Below, in pieces: positions 35,501-48,400 of a stretch of 64,000 nucleotides of DNA. A program made the translations under genes and the position numbers. Source of the stretch: Cheilinus undulatus (Eukaryota; Chordata; Actinopteri; Labriformes; Labridae). The DNA lies in NCBI RefSeq assembly GCF_018320785.1, contig NC_054873.1, positions 22,038,196 to 22,102,195 on the forward strand. Direction: 5' to 3'. The notes under the pieces were generated by a model. That model was given only the letters and a program-made list of their open reading frames with translations. It was not told the DNA's origin and did no database searches. Position 1 is the stretch's first letter, and every line of letters starts with the position of its first letter.

Positions 35501-38257
35501 AGTACCCTTTACCCCCCCATGCTACAGGGGTCAGGGGTGGGGGAATGGAGTTGTAGATTTCAGAGGGCTTGGTCAACAGAATGCGCAAATGATGGCAGAG
35601 GATAAATGTAGTCCATCACAACTTAGCAGCTCAAAACCGAACATGAAAACTTTACAACTGGAAAAACATCCCTCACAATTACCATAATAACTATAATAAT
35701 AATTATAACTTGCCAAATGTTCTTTGCCATAAAAAAGCTTTTCAAAGACCAAGTTTAGATTCTGTTTTGTTTATTGGAAAAACTTTAAACTTTTAACACG
35801 TTTTGCTTGAAAACTATTGTAAGTTATTTTTTGCTGTTTTTTTTTAACTGTTATGTTGTTTTTTTATGTTAAGAGGTTCTGTTCTAATTCTAATTCTTTA
35901 TAATTTGCCTGCAACCTTTAATAAAGATTAAAAATGATGCTTTATGATTATTCAGCAGCTGGATCTTATTTTGTAACATGATTCAATAACTGGTGTGTTG
36001 CTGTGGATGACAGGTTTTTGGAGAGTCACTGGTTCGTGTGGGTGACCCAGATGAATCACCTGCCGATGGACATTGACCACGAGAAGCACCGAGACTGGCT
36101 GACCATGCAGGTACCCTCTCGAGATAAATACAGCCTGACTGCTGTGAAAACCACCTGAAGGTGATACTGCTGATGTGTTCATCTTTTCTGTTTTTGGACT
36201 CATCCTCTGCTTGCAGTTACAGGCCACCTGCAATATCGAGAAATCCCTCTTCAACGACTGGTTTAGTGGACACCTCAACTTCCAGATTGAACACCAGTAA
36301 GATGATGGTTGAGTGTAGGGTTCAGGAGAAAATGCTTTGCCTGTTCATAAAAAAAGATGCATCTTTCCTGTTGTGGCATTTTAATCTTGCCGTAAAGCTC
36401 CAGTGAGGAAATTTCAGTTTGCATTGGTTCTGGTGATGCCTGTATTTAGCAGTCTGTGCGTACTTTGTTCTGTATATATATTTAAATTATCCTTTAGGAA
36501 TTGATTTATTTAAGTAGGCCATAATAACCTAGTAATTTTATATTATTTAGTGGTAATTATCTCAGTAAGAGGTTGGACTTTTACTCAGTATTAACTCAGT
36601 GAGATAAAAGAATTATTTAACTAGTAATAATGCATTTATTATCAAGTAATTCCTCATATTTTTTTGTGGCAATTCCCTGGTAATTAGGTAGTACTTTGCC
36701 CAAACCCTAACCCGCTAACCCTAACCCTAACCCCAACCCTCATAATATTGTGGCAGTTCTCTGGTAAATAACTATTTTACCAAGCCATTTCTTTGATAAT
36801 TTTCCAAACAAGTAGATAGATAATTCCCAGGAAATTGTCTTTATTTTAGTCTAGTAAATTAAAGTGAGTCCCTTCTGAAAATTGTTAAGGTAAATTTTAG
36901 GATCAGGGGTTAGGGTTTCAGTAAAATACCTCCTAATTACTAGAGTATTGCCACAATATTACAATGAATAACTTAATAATTAATACATTATAACTATATT
37001 TAAATACTTCCTTCATATAACCATATTTCTAAGTTTTTACTCTGTAAAATGTCAACTTATTACAGGGTAATCACCACCTTATTCCCGGGGAATTACTAAA
37101 CACTTAGTATAAACTCATTACTTTAAATTAGAAGTTAATTGGCGCGCCAGTAGTTGAGTGGTTGGGGCGCGCGCCATGTGCGCAGGCGACCTGGGTTCGA
37201 ATCCGGCCTGTGGCACTATTTCCTGCATGTCTCTTCCCGCTCTCTTCCCTGTTTCCGACTCTATCCACTGTCCTATCAAATAAAGGCAAAAAGGCCAAAA
37301 ATAAATCTTAAAAAAAAAAAAAAAAATTAGAAGGTAATTAGGGCCCATCAAAATGAATTGTTACTGTAGTTCAGCACAAAAATGTCATCCTCTTGTCTTT
37401 TCACGTTTCACTTTATCACACAACAACAATTTTGCAATGGGAAGTTTTCAAAAAAGGCTGTTCAAGCAGCATACAGTTAATCACCCCTCATCTGACATGT
37501 ACCCCAGGGTGGTTACTTTAGTTCATAATAATAATAATAGAGAAAAAATATATCTTTATGCTGAAAGCATCACTTTAATTTCAGTCTTTTAATCACACAC
37601 TGAAAGTCCCTTTTGGGGTTTTAATGTACTGAAAATTAATACAACTAAAAAGTATATGGGGGTCCATTAAAATGTCCCTTTTACCTGTAGTTTTTGTCTT
37701 TGAAGCTCACATCTGCCTTATATACATGTGCAAAGAATGCTGTAATAATTAAAAAATAATTAACGCACATTAGAATGAAGAGACATGTCACATTTTCTGC
37801 TTAAGCTCTTCACAGTTCTTTTACAAGAATTATTACAGGCATTTTTTTATATATGTAGATCAAATTAAATAACACATAATATGCTTTTGTTTTGCTGTTT
37901 TCTGTGAAGTTTGTTTCCCACAATGCCGCGCCACAACTACCACCGGGTGGCTCCTCTGGTCCATGCTCTGTGCAAGAAACACGGGATCCCTTACCAGGTG
38001 AAAACAATGAGGCAGGGCCTCGCTGATGTTATCAGGTGAGTTCTTTTATTTTAGAGACATATTGAGGTTGCTCAAAGTAAAAAACAAGAGCTGTGTAATA
38101 AAGCTGCAGGAGTGTACAGATGACTTGAACAAAGGATTATGGTGCGAGACAGAATGAGAAAACAGATGATAAACTGCTTTTGTTCTTTTTTTTTTGGGTT
38201 TTCAGGTCACTGAAAAACTCAGGAGACCTCTGGCTTGATGCATATCTCCATAAATGA
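29533..38257 (+). CDS. fads2: Fatty acyl desaturase 2 (front-end, delta-6 type)
   Basis: It introduces a double bond between an existing one and the carboxyl end of fatty acyl-CoA, in the ER membrane, using electrons through its fused cytochrome b5 domain. It is the rate-limiting step to EPA, DHA and arachidonate. Coding exons: 29533-29733, 33491-33601, 33849-34046, 34117-34218, 34293-34418, 34493-34553, 34630-34706, 34902-34999, 36014-36110, 36217-36296, 37910-38035 and 38206-38257, giving 442 aa, close to the usual 444-445. The start ATG begins MGGGGQ, as in other fish Fads2. Cytochrome b5 with haem ligand motif HPGG is at 51-54. Histidine boxes are HDFGH 178-182, HFQHH 215-219 and QIEHH 380-384. 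About four membrane segments are placed near 129-151, 155-170, 264-290 and 305-325. The specificity motif FHIQ lies at 277-280. All exon phases join; intron 5 has a GC donor (34419). AATAAA is at 38594-38599. It converges with eps8l2. No disruption was seen, so it should be functional. Confidence 0.97.
31680..32430. repeat. Degenerate ATGATA/GATAC array, partly duplicated
   Basis: AT-rich pentanucleotide-like sequence (ATGATA, GATAC, ACAAT). A non-repetitive leader with ACTAGGCA and GAACTGCAGGG-type words occurs twice, at about 31715-31757 and 32005-32045. This shows a direct duplication with a unit of about 290 bases. It lies in fads2 intron 1. Confidence 0.7.
32440..32770 (+). mobile_element. 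Decayed teleost interspersed repeat
   Basis: The order of words is that of a very common fish repeat: GTTTCCTCTGTGCATGCATG, then TCTTTCCTGGTACACTGGCTTC, then AACTGGTCACTCTAA, then AGTCTAGGGTGTACCCCACC and TGAATGGATAC. The middle is disturbed. I recognise it as repetitive by these phrases but cannot name the superfamily safely. The open frame across it is not a gene. Confidence 0.6.
35102..35535. mobile_element. Putative non-autonomous DNA element in fads2 intron 8
   Basis: The left boundary resembles CAGGGGCGTAGCTAGAG. Near the right side, ATGCTACAGGGGTC gives a partial inverted match (CCCCTGTAGC). Ends of this kind with CCCCC/GGGCCC blocks are common in fish hAT-like elements. No TSD could be confirmed. 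The rest of intron 8 (35000-36013) shows nothing else. Confidence 0.45.
36480..37130. repeat. AGTAATTACC-type repeat with short telomere-like (CCCTAA) tract
   Basis: fads2 intron 10 contains many loose copies of GTAATTA/CTAGTAAT/GGTAATT words, a decayed minisatellite. In its middle, 36705-36740, are about four CCCTAA-type hexamers (CTAACCCTAACCCTAACC), the vertebrate telomere unit. With so few units it is most likely part of the repeat rather than a relic of a chromosome end. Confidence 0.6.
37125..37339 (+). mobile_element. tRNA-derived SINE with target-site duplication (fads2 intron 10)
   Basis: The body is about 37141-37323. The A box region reads AGTTGAGTGGTTGG and the B box GGTTCGAATCC (37194-37204), both parts of an RNA polymerase III internal promoter. 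The tail region ends CTATCAAATAAAGGCAAAA followed by poly-A. A 16-base duplication with one mismatch flanks it (AAATTAGAAGTTAATT at 37125-37140, AAATTAGAAGGTAATT at 37324-37339). This is the cleanest SINE in the window and so probably the youngest. Mobilised by a LINE; non-coding. Confidence 0.9.
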
Positions 38258-38593
38258 CCTATTTTTTTCTACAGTTTCAAGGAAGGATGTTTTCTCTGTT
38301 CATGTTTGGTTGTATGATCATTATCAGTGTTCTTTAAGTCAGTTTTTGTCATTTCGCTTTGCCAGATTCTGTGCTGTGCTTTTAGCACTCACAGAATTAC
38401 TATGATGCCGTACAGTTATCAGAGCAGCAGTTACTATGTTATGCAGTTATGAAAAGTATGTTCTTTAATGTGATGTTTTGCCCTTTATTTATTATGGGAT
38501 GTCTTTTTCTGATACAACATGACAAAATACTTTGTATTTATTTTTCTTCCATAAAACTTGTACTTTCAATTCTGTTCTGATATTTTAAGGTAC

Positions 38594-38599
38594 AATAAA
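38594..38599 (+). terminator. fads2 polyadenylation signal
   Basis: AATAAA about 340 bases after the fads2 stop codon, the first canonical signal downstream. Cleavage would be expected near 38610-38625. Confidence 0.7.
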
Positions 38600-38689
38600 A
38601 AGTACGGATTGTTTTGTTTTGCCACCTGTAGTATAACCAACCCACAGACACACACAACAAATACCATGTGATATCAAATATTTACCAAG

Positions 38690-38695
38690 TTTATT
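38690..38695 (-). terminator. Possible eps8l2 polyadenylation signal
   Basis: TTTATT on the plus strand is AATAAA on the minus strand, about 710 bases after the eps8l2 stop. Another candidate lies at 38800-38805. With the fads2 signal at 38594-38599 the two convergent transcripts would end within about 100-200 bases of each other. Confidence 0.5.
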
Positions 38696-39401
38696 TGTAA
38701 TTATATTCTTTTTAAAGTGTTTCCCATGATATTTACAACCACCCCACACATTTTTTGTAATAATTCTTTTTATCAGTACAACATACACCCATTTACTTTT
38801 TTATTTTTCCTGCATGTCTGTACAGTTTACACTGTAAAATATTACAGACACATTACTGACAGTATCTGACTATTACTGTCATTTTCATCATGCAGGATTA
38901 AAGACACTGCCTCTGTTGCAAACACCTCAATCCTGATTATAAACATAAACGAGGTCTGGTATCAGCCAGAGGACTTAACACAGAGCTTGTTTTTTATGTA
39001 TCCTGCCTGTACACTTTAGTATGAAAATTATTGGCTATATATCAGAAAATGTGTCACAATTTCTGGCACAGATTCAGAAAAGCAAAGAATTACAAGTAAT
39101 TTGGTAAAAAGCTGCAATATTGAAACACACTCTCATACACATGCACGCACAAAAACTGTACATTTATCATAAGTCCCTTTCATACCACAGATTTTCAGGG
39201 GGGAAAAGACAACAAAAGCAACTGTAATTACATCATAAAACACTGAATACATACACTTTGGTTGATACAAAATAAATATACCAGTAAAAACGTTTACAAC
39301 ATTTCAGCATGTCCTACTGAAGGTCATAATTAACAACAAGTTGATTGAAGAAGCTGCTGCAGGTCCAGATGAGGGGAGGAATAAAGATTTGTCTCACTCG
39401 A

Positions 39402-42400
39402 TCACTCTGTGCCGCCAGAGTCGATCCTCTCCTGCCTCCTCTTCATGATCTCCTGCAGCTCCGAGCCTCCACTGGACTTCTGAAGAGGAAACGCAGCACG
39501 ATTTGTTCTCATGATTTTTCTTAATGTATACATTTTTTAATTGTTTGAGGATCCACTTTTCAAAAATAAAAATGATTTAAAGCTCAATAGAAGATGCACT
39601 CTTTTTTCAAATGCAGAAAAAAAATCTAAAAAATACAAATAGAGAAGCAATGCTTTTTCCTTTTCACGCAAATCAAAACAAAGGGTTATTTGGCTGGATA
39701 AAAATAGATAATTCAACAAAAAAATTAGCAAATCTAAACTGTTAGCAGAGACAATCAAGTAGCTTGAAAACAGTCAAATCAATTAATATGCAAGTATTCA
39801 AGGAATAAAGACAGCTTACACTGCATAATGACTACAAAATCTCAAAATGCACATTGAGTTTGTTTAATAGCCTGATAAACAAATAGGGCCGCCCATAAGG
39901 GGGAAAAAAGGGATATCTTTCTGTGCCCCAACTGCTAAAGGGGGGCATAAAGACAATCTATAACCTTGTTAATCCTTGACATAAGAAATTCAAGTATATA
40001 TAATAAAAGCAGCCAGTTTCATAATAGTCTTTGCTTTTGTATGTACAGATAAGGACTAAATTATTAGTCCCCTTTAAAAATTTAATTTTTTATTAAGTAT
40101 TTCCCAATTCCCTGTTAAATAGAGAAAATATTTTTTAACAGCTTTTAAAAATTCCTAGTTTTATTTTAGATGCTTACATTATTTTGCTTTGCACACAGAA
40201 AGAAAATAATTTCGCATAAAACAAAAATTACCAGGGGTAAAATTATTAGCCCCTTTAGAACTGATCTTTTTGTTGAACCATAGCATAAACCACTGTAGAG
40301 CAATGATGTTATTTTAACTTTTTCATGATCAAAGCTTGTAAAATTAAGTTAAAACTGAGGGTTATCTTCCAATTTACACGTAAAAAAACTTCAGTAAAGG
40401 TTTGAGCTGCTACTGAGAAAGCATTGTGGTAAAAACGAAAGAAATCAGATTGGAGTTGAGAAAAAGAATTGTTGCAAAACCTGAGGCGGATACACACATA
40501 TCTCAGTATTTCCAAGAGTCAAGAACTGGAGTGAGAAGTATCATAAAGAAATTCTAAGTGAGCCACACAGCACTGAACAAGTCTGACAGAGGAAGATTTC
40601 AACGACTCTGGAAAGAAAATAAGAGAGATGCGTCTAAAAACCCTAGAACAACTGCCAAGAGAACAGTGAATGACTCAGCCCAGTCAGGGATCATAGTTTC
40701 TCAATCATAGTCTCAAAGACAATAATTGCTAGTGCTCTGAACAGGCAAGGCAATGACCACTTGGAAATAAAACTACTTATAAAGGAAATTTTTTGAGTGC
40801 TGACTCCTCAGTTTTGTAAGTCTTTTTTTGTTGTGCACCTTAAGAAGTTTATTGTTGAAATGGGCCCATTTTTTTCCATCTTTGCTAATAATTTTATCCT
40901 AATCTGTAGAGGTTGGTGGAAAGGTTATGCAACAGAGGTGCATGGCAAAAGAACATGCAGCCAATGGCAGAGACTGAGATACAGAAACAGAACAGCAGCA
41001 CTGCATACTTCCTTATGTAGCAGTCTTGATGTTACATCCAGCATTCCCATAGCGATGATAAACATTTTCTGCCTGTCACAACTGCCTTGTCATGCCAACT
41101 GCATTGATGGACTAATGGTCCATCAATACAACTTCCAAATTACTAATTATTTGAGGTAATGTAAGAACTCAACTAAAAACATAGATAGGATAGTGGGAGT
41201 CATTTTTTAAATTAATGTAGACACTTAAGTACAAAATTCTACATAATGTACCTTTAATTATGTGCAGTATGAGTAACAGACTAAACATTTCTCAAACCAC
41301 TTTGACCTTCTCTGACCTTTTCAAAGGCTGTATTACTGCTCAACAGTGCCCTATTATAATGCATTTAATTATATTCCAGTAATTTTTAATACCAATTAAT
41401 TACATAATGAGTAAGAGATGATTAAAGACTTTAATAGAGCCTAATTAACTAGTCTCCTTCACAAGTAAGCCACAAGCTTCCTACATTCCCCAAACTTCAC
41501 ATTTAGTTTAGGACTTATCGACTGTTTGTTGTGATGGGACACTTTTGGTGTTTTTATTTGTCTTTTCACTTATTCTGCATAACTGCCAGTTAAAGTGATA
41601 TTATCTCTGTGGGGAGTTGTTTGTTAGATAAGCAGTTTTCTTTTAACAGCTCATCATTAATTATACAGTTCTCAAGTGTAATTAAAAAGCACACACCCAT
41701 ATTTCAAACTGCACCTGTAATATTGTGACAGCTGACAGCAGCTTTAATATACTCACCTCACATGTCCTCACATGCCCAAATAGGGGCTGATAGATCAAAC
41801 GTGCTCATTGCTAATATCTTTTTATGACTATTTAGATTTTATTTATGGGTTTTGTCTTTTCCTTATGTTGACTTAAATACATTTGTCTTAATGAAAAGCT
41901 AAAAACCAGGAGTTAAAGTGAGTGACTGACCTCAAGCTCTGTTTTCTGCACCGTGACTTGAGAGTACACCCGACTTCCTTCCTCTCCACACACCGCCTTC
42001 AGCTCTTCTTTGTTGAGAGAAAACAGCTGAGCTCCAGTCAGGATCCCCAGACATTCAACAGTACTGCAGCCAAGAAAGTCCAAGAAAGACCTTCTATTAA
42101 CTAAATGTTACAAATCGATCAATCTTTTCAACAAATTTCACATAACATCCACTAGAAACATGAACAAAGGATTTTAGTTGTGACTGCTCTATTTTAACAG
42201 AATTGAGCCATTAAGATGATCAACATTATAAGGAAAAGATGGTTTAAAAATGGCATTTCAAAGCTTTCTCACACCTGCTTTCTTAAAGCAACTTAAACAG
42301 CTAAAAATCTTTAAACAAGAAATGTGCACAGCATTGTTGTTGATCTACATACATTTTTACAACTCTTCTCTGAATCAGCACTGATCATAATTCAGCAACA

Positions 42401-45400
42401 CGTGTTGGATTGAGTACAAAATGAGTATATTTGGTCAGTAAAACACTTAGCTGGCAAGTCTGGGTGCATTAAGTTAAATGCTTGCATCATGGAGATTACT
42501 GTGTGCTCTACAGACTGTTTCTGTGAAACTCGCTTTACAAATCAACTCAATTTGACGTGTCAACACAAGGCGCCACTGTGACTCAGAAGGTAGAGTTGGT
42601 CTTCTCTAAACTGGAAGCTCTGGGAATTGATCCTGAGCTCTTGAGATCACATGGTAATTGTACGTTGGCAAGACTTCAAATTGCTCTCATGTTAGTGGCA
42701 TGTCAGTGTATGAATGCATGAGAATGGGATCATTCCTGATGGTCACTCTGAATTTGAAACTTCTCCCCTTGAGATTAGAAGGTATGAGTGAGTGAGTACC
42801 TGTAGTAAAGGAAATTTTTGTTGCTTCTTGGCAATAAATCTTATACTGTTGGAAAGGCTATTTATTCTTCTTTTAAAAGGTGCCAAATTTGTAAGGAACA
42901 TGCATTTATGGGATGAGCAGCAGAGCTGAGTATGTGGTTTGTGCCCATGAAAAATTTGTCAAATCTTTTCCACCAATACCAAACAGCGTATTTTACTGTT
43001 GCTCTTGACTTTTGTTTTAAGCTCCTGGTACCAGCAGGTGCTGACAATCAGGTGCCTGATTGTCACCATTGGAGGGAATCTCAATGCAGGGAGATATCGA
43101 GATGAGATTCTGCAACCAGTGGCAATCCCATATCTCCACAATCTCCACAAAAAAATGCATAAAATGGGTAAAAAGTGGTGAAAAAGTGGAAAAAAAATAT
43201 GGAAAAAATGGACAAAAGCAGCAAAAATGGGTTAGAAAGTGGCAAAAATGAGCAATAAGTGACCAAAACATGGTAAAAATAGGCAACAAGTGGCTAAAAA
43301 GGGGCAAATGATCAAAAATATCACTGCTACGCTGAGAAACAGGTCACAGCATCACCACAGACAACCCATAAATGTCTTTACACAAAAAAGTAAAGAACTA
43401 AAAATCATAAGCTTGCTTTAAGCTTTTAATAAATCCTAATAATTTATTACAAACTGTTTTTTTGTCTTATTTAGATATTACAGTGGATAAAGTGTGAAAA
43501 TGGAGAGAGAGAGAGGGAAATGACATGCCTGACTTAAACTTTGGCCGCCTGCTTTGAAGACTACAGTACAGCCTCTATCTATGGATTATGACCTGACCAC
43601 AAGGTCATCTATGACCCCGGTGCAAACTTTGGTGCAATCTTGATTTTCTGGATTGGTTTGATGGACATTATGGGTGACTCACGGTTTTGAGAATCCCTTC
43701 GTGTTGAGCCATGTGGTCACCTGCTCTGGGGTCGACTCAAAGGTTAGCGGTACCTGGCTCCCGGATGGTCGTTCCACACGGATCTTCCTGGGGGGTGGCT
43801 GTTTACTAGCAGTGATCTTCATCAATAACTCATTGTTGACTTCATCCATAACTGTGACACAAATACAGGATGATGACAGATACCAGTAGGAAAGCAACAA
43901 CATGTAAGAGCGTCTTCAATATACATCTGTAAATTGATTCTGGTTTTGTTTACTCGTTTGTGTTTGCTCACTTTTATCTTTGCCTCTTCCCTTGTTGAAG
44001 CTGTCTCCAAGGCTCAGGGTTCCAGGAGGTGACGTCCTGTAGCCCTGCTGCACACAAACACGGAAAGAGCTCATGGGAAACCCGACCGCAGCCAGTGTTA
44101 TTACAAAAACAGGTTTGTCTTTCACTCTAGTTGATACATTTTTGCCCAGGAGCCAAAAACAAAATATGTGTGTGAAAGTATTTGACACCAGGAAGAGCAG
44201 CTCGATGCAGGAGCTGCTGCAGGGCGTTGGTGAACCTGCATGCAGCGTGAATGTGTGCAGTGCGTGTCTGCAGGAATGTCGGCTTTCACTGAGGGTGAGA
44301 ATGAATCTCTGCACAATAACAAGTTCAGAGATTCTGTACACAAAGACGCACTGATGAAAAGGAAAAAAACCTTTGGATGGTTCTATTTGTTTTGACATGT
44401 TTTAATGCATTCTTGTGTTATTATTTTATAAGGTTTTTGATTCAATGAAATGATTTTGTTTTTACATATTTTTGTTATTCATCAACTTTGATTTATCTGA
44501 TCAACTTATTTAACACTGGTAACATGTCTATAAGGACACTCACACTTTGTTGCATATCTGCCGGGGTTAAATTATGATTTGTACTTTGCTCCGGAAGAAA
44601 TTTCAACTGGTTACAGAGCAAATTTATCCACAAGTTAGCAGTGACCCTGCAATAACTGTCCAAAAACCTTATACTCTGATGGAAATTGCCTACATTTCCC
44701 AGAATTCACTGAGACACTTTATAGCAATATGCCTGAACTTCTTAAGTTCTCATGTATCACTGACTGCATGAAACTTGTTACAGATAGTCTAAGAAATGTA
44801 TCTAATGTTACCTGGTTGAAGAAGCCCTCTGCTTCATCTATCTTCACCACGTCCAGGATGTTAAATGGGACATAGCCAGCCTGTCCACTGCGATTTCTTA
44901 GTTTCCACCACTGTTTGTCATCCTCTATCACCTGCACGACACATTTCACTTTTCAATCCACAGCACTGAAACCTGCAGTTTAGTGCAGCACTGCAGATAT
45001 ACTCAGCAAAGCTGCTACAATGCACATCTGAATTTTAGTTGAAGAAGATAACAAGATTTTTGTGTTTTACCTCTAGGACTTCATCCTGCAGCACTGACAG
45101 CTCGTTGGCATTCCGTGCTACAAAGTGGTAGCGAATTTTGGCATATTTGCGGCTGTGGGGCATTCCATTGTAAGACCTATATGGACAAATGACATCACTG
45201 AATCATATGTTTATGTGTTAAAGCCACAGAAAAGTACAAGAACAAGTCCAGTGCTTACCCATTCGATGAACTTGAAGAATGAGTTCCATAATACTGGAAA
45301 AAAAAAAAAGATCATTTAGTCACTTTTTGAGTTGTCAGGACCTCTAATAGTTGATACAGACAAACAAATACAACTCTTACGTCTTCACTTGACAGTCTTC

Positions 45401-48400
45401 TGTAATCTGGGCTGGTGGGAGAGTTTAATGGACCCATGGGCCCCTCTGTTTCCCATGGTGCCGTCTTAAAGAGTTCTGGTGCTGGCTCCCAGCCGTTACG
45501 AAACTTTGGGTAATAAGGAGGAGCACACTGATCCCTCGGCCACTCTGCCCTATAGGACGAGGACAAGGAGGGAAAGGATGGTCAGAGCAGAATTCTGAGG
45601 CTGGCTCACTTCCATTAGTGTGTGAAAGAATGAATAAATAGACATGCAGCTACTCCTGTACCTTGGTTTGGTCCATCCGTCCCCGAGCAGCTCAAAGATG
45701 GTCATCTCTTTTGGAGAAAGGTGTCCCCGCAGGAAGTCCACAGCATCTTTAGAAAGGTGAGGGGAGATTACAGAACGCGCCAGCTCAGGACTTCCACAGC
45801 TCTGCAGCACCTGTGGAAACATTCAGTTCAAATCTAATCATCAACATTTACTGAGTTTTTATTCACAAGTTCTTATGTGGACATCTTAAAAACACTGTTT
45901 ATAATTATCAGGGAAGTTACTAATTTCTTGCTCTAGATTAATGACTTTATTTGTCATTCTATATACCTGCTCTCTCTCAGAGATACTGTCAGAGAGCAGC
46001 ACAGAAAAATGACTAAATATGTAAATAATTTTTGATTTGAATTCAAGAAATGGGCATAAAAAGAAATTAATTCATCTGTCTTAAATTCCTCTTTGAAGAT
46101 GATCAACCTCTACAAAGTGTAAAACAGAGGAGGTGGTTCTATGAGTTTGTGATGTCACATGAAAGCTACAGTATGAATAATCCTTCAAGCAGGCAGTCCA
46201 GGATCAAGTCAAACCTGTGGCTTCTCTCTGCATGTCATTTCCTATTCAATCTCTCGCTGATTTTCTACTCTATCCTCTGTCCTATCACATAAAGGCAAAA
46301 ACCCTGCAGTAATAATCTTCTTTAAAAAACTGCAGAAGCTACAGATCCACCATCATATTTTGAATCAAAGGCTGCAGCAAGGAAAAGAGAGAGAGAGAAA
46401 GCATTTCTTACCCAAAAATTGATGTCTCAGACTTGAATTTTTGTGCTATAATGTCCATTCTATTTGATTTTTTAAAGAGCAGCAGCAAAGTTTAAAAATC
46501 TTGACTCATCACATCCCTACTGACATTATAATTTCTTCAAATTGTAACACAAACAAAAGCCCACACATCTGAAGCTACTGTTTGTACATTGTTAAGCACA
46601 GCTTGTAGCCTGGAGGCCCTGCTTTGAATATTACTGCTCTGGTTTTATCATGACCTTATCAAGCAAATCCATCGTGTCCAGAGGTTAAAGCAGCATATCA
46701 GTGTGAGGCCTAATCACAGCAACTCTGTGTTTTCTATGCAGCAGTATCGAAGGAGTGGCTGAACATTGTGGCTTGAGAAAACCAACATTACGTAAGTGTG
46801 GCTGCACCTGAGTGGGAGCTGAAAGCCACGTCGCTCCAGTCCGGTGAGAGTTTAGCAGAACGACAGTGAGGGTGTGGTGCCCGAAATAATAAAAACAACT
46901 AGAGGAATGTCTGAATGCCAAAGTGCAATCACTAAAGAGATTTTATTCTGTTCATTTAAAGACAATCAATATCTTTCAGTCAGATGTGCTCATAAACTCA
47001 TTAAGGTTATATAAGGACAGGGTGAAGATGAATGTGTGACACAGATTAACAGTAAAAAACAAAAACAGATCAGTGTGATGGCATCACACTGCTCTTACCA
47101 ACTCCAGAGGTCCAAAGAGGAAATGAACCAGCTCGGACGCACTTGGGTTCTGTATGTGTTTCTTTAGTTTGGCCTGTAGGGGGTGCAGTGACAGGCAGAC
47201 AGACAGTGAGAAAGGCGATAAAGCGACGGATGCTGATAAACAAGGAAGGTTAGGAGCTGTGATATCTCACCAAGAGGTTGAGGGCCAGCTTCAATTTCTG
47301 CAGGCTATCAATGAACTCTGCTTCAGAGGGGGGCTTGGCTCGCAGGGTCAGCATGCCCTCTGTAAACAAACAGAGCAACAATGACCACACGGACGCTACA
47401 GAGTTACAGAAGCAGCAAAAGCACAAGAAACTGGCTTCACTCTCTGGCCTGGATTCAGAGTCATAAAGCCAGATTTTATTTTGACCTACACTTGAGTTCA
47501 CAACTAGTGTCCTCAGTGAAACATGATGATGGTAGGTAAATGAACAGCTTTGGAGGTGAAAAGTTCAGCTCAGCCAGAGAGTAAAAACCTGAGACAGAAT
47601 GTGCTGTGTCAGGGTTTCTCAACTTGTGATCTTAAAGGTTAGAAAATTCTCACAAACCTAGAAATAAGAGTTTCAGTCTTAATTTAAGCATAATCCTTAA
47701 AGGGTTATTATCAAAATAAATAACGCACAAGATAGGCCAGTATTAGTGATTCAACAACAGACAAGACATTTGATTTCACACCTCATAGTTGAGAAACTGT
47801 TTCTCTGGACAGAGATTTGATCATTTTCAGCACATCTTTCTCTGCATTCAGGGGCAAAACACATCTGTATCACTTTATTTTTGTTATTTTCAAAAGATGT
47901 TTGGTAAAAAGAAGAATGTGTGTTTGCCCCAACCAGGCAGAAATAATCAGTCACATGTACACTGTTACATGTGCATAGAAATAAAAACACAGCATCACAC
48001 TATTCCACCATCACTAAGCAGTATGTCAGATCTTCACGGAGAAATGGTAAGGGGAATCATCTAATAATGCACATTCTAGTACAATGTTTTTAATTCTTTT
48101 TGGTGTTACAAAAGTTTGCCCTAGTCTCTAAAGATGTAAAGGTACACATTTTTGTACTGAACCCCTCGGTACAAGACTTGCGGTATGGTGCAGATGTCAA
48201 AGAAACCAAATACATGTGGAGCACTATTTCTGATCTGACTTTGTCTGATGGACTGGCCAAATTTCATGTCTGTCAAAAGGCAGATCAATCTCAAAGCTTC
48301 AAGCTGAAAAGCCTGTTTTGACCATTGTCTGACCAATCAGTTTCATTTGACGAAAATGAGGTAGTAGCTAAAACTAAACAGGATCTAGTTTTACTGCAAG

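Noticed and set aside
37141-37215. tRNA-like segment with good B box
   Set aside because: It is the head of a SINE with poly-A tail and TSD; there is no complete tRNA cloverleaf.
43916-44398. Minus-strand open frame of 160 codons
   Set aside because: Only 43972-44047 within it is an eps8l2 exon; the rest is intron read-through.
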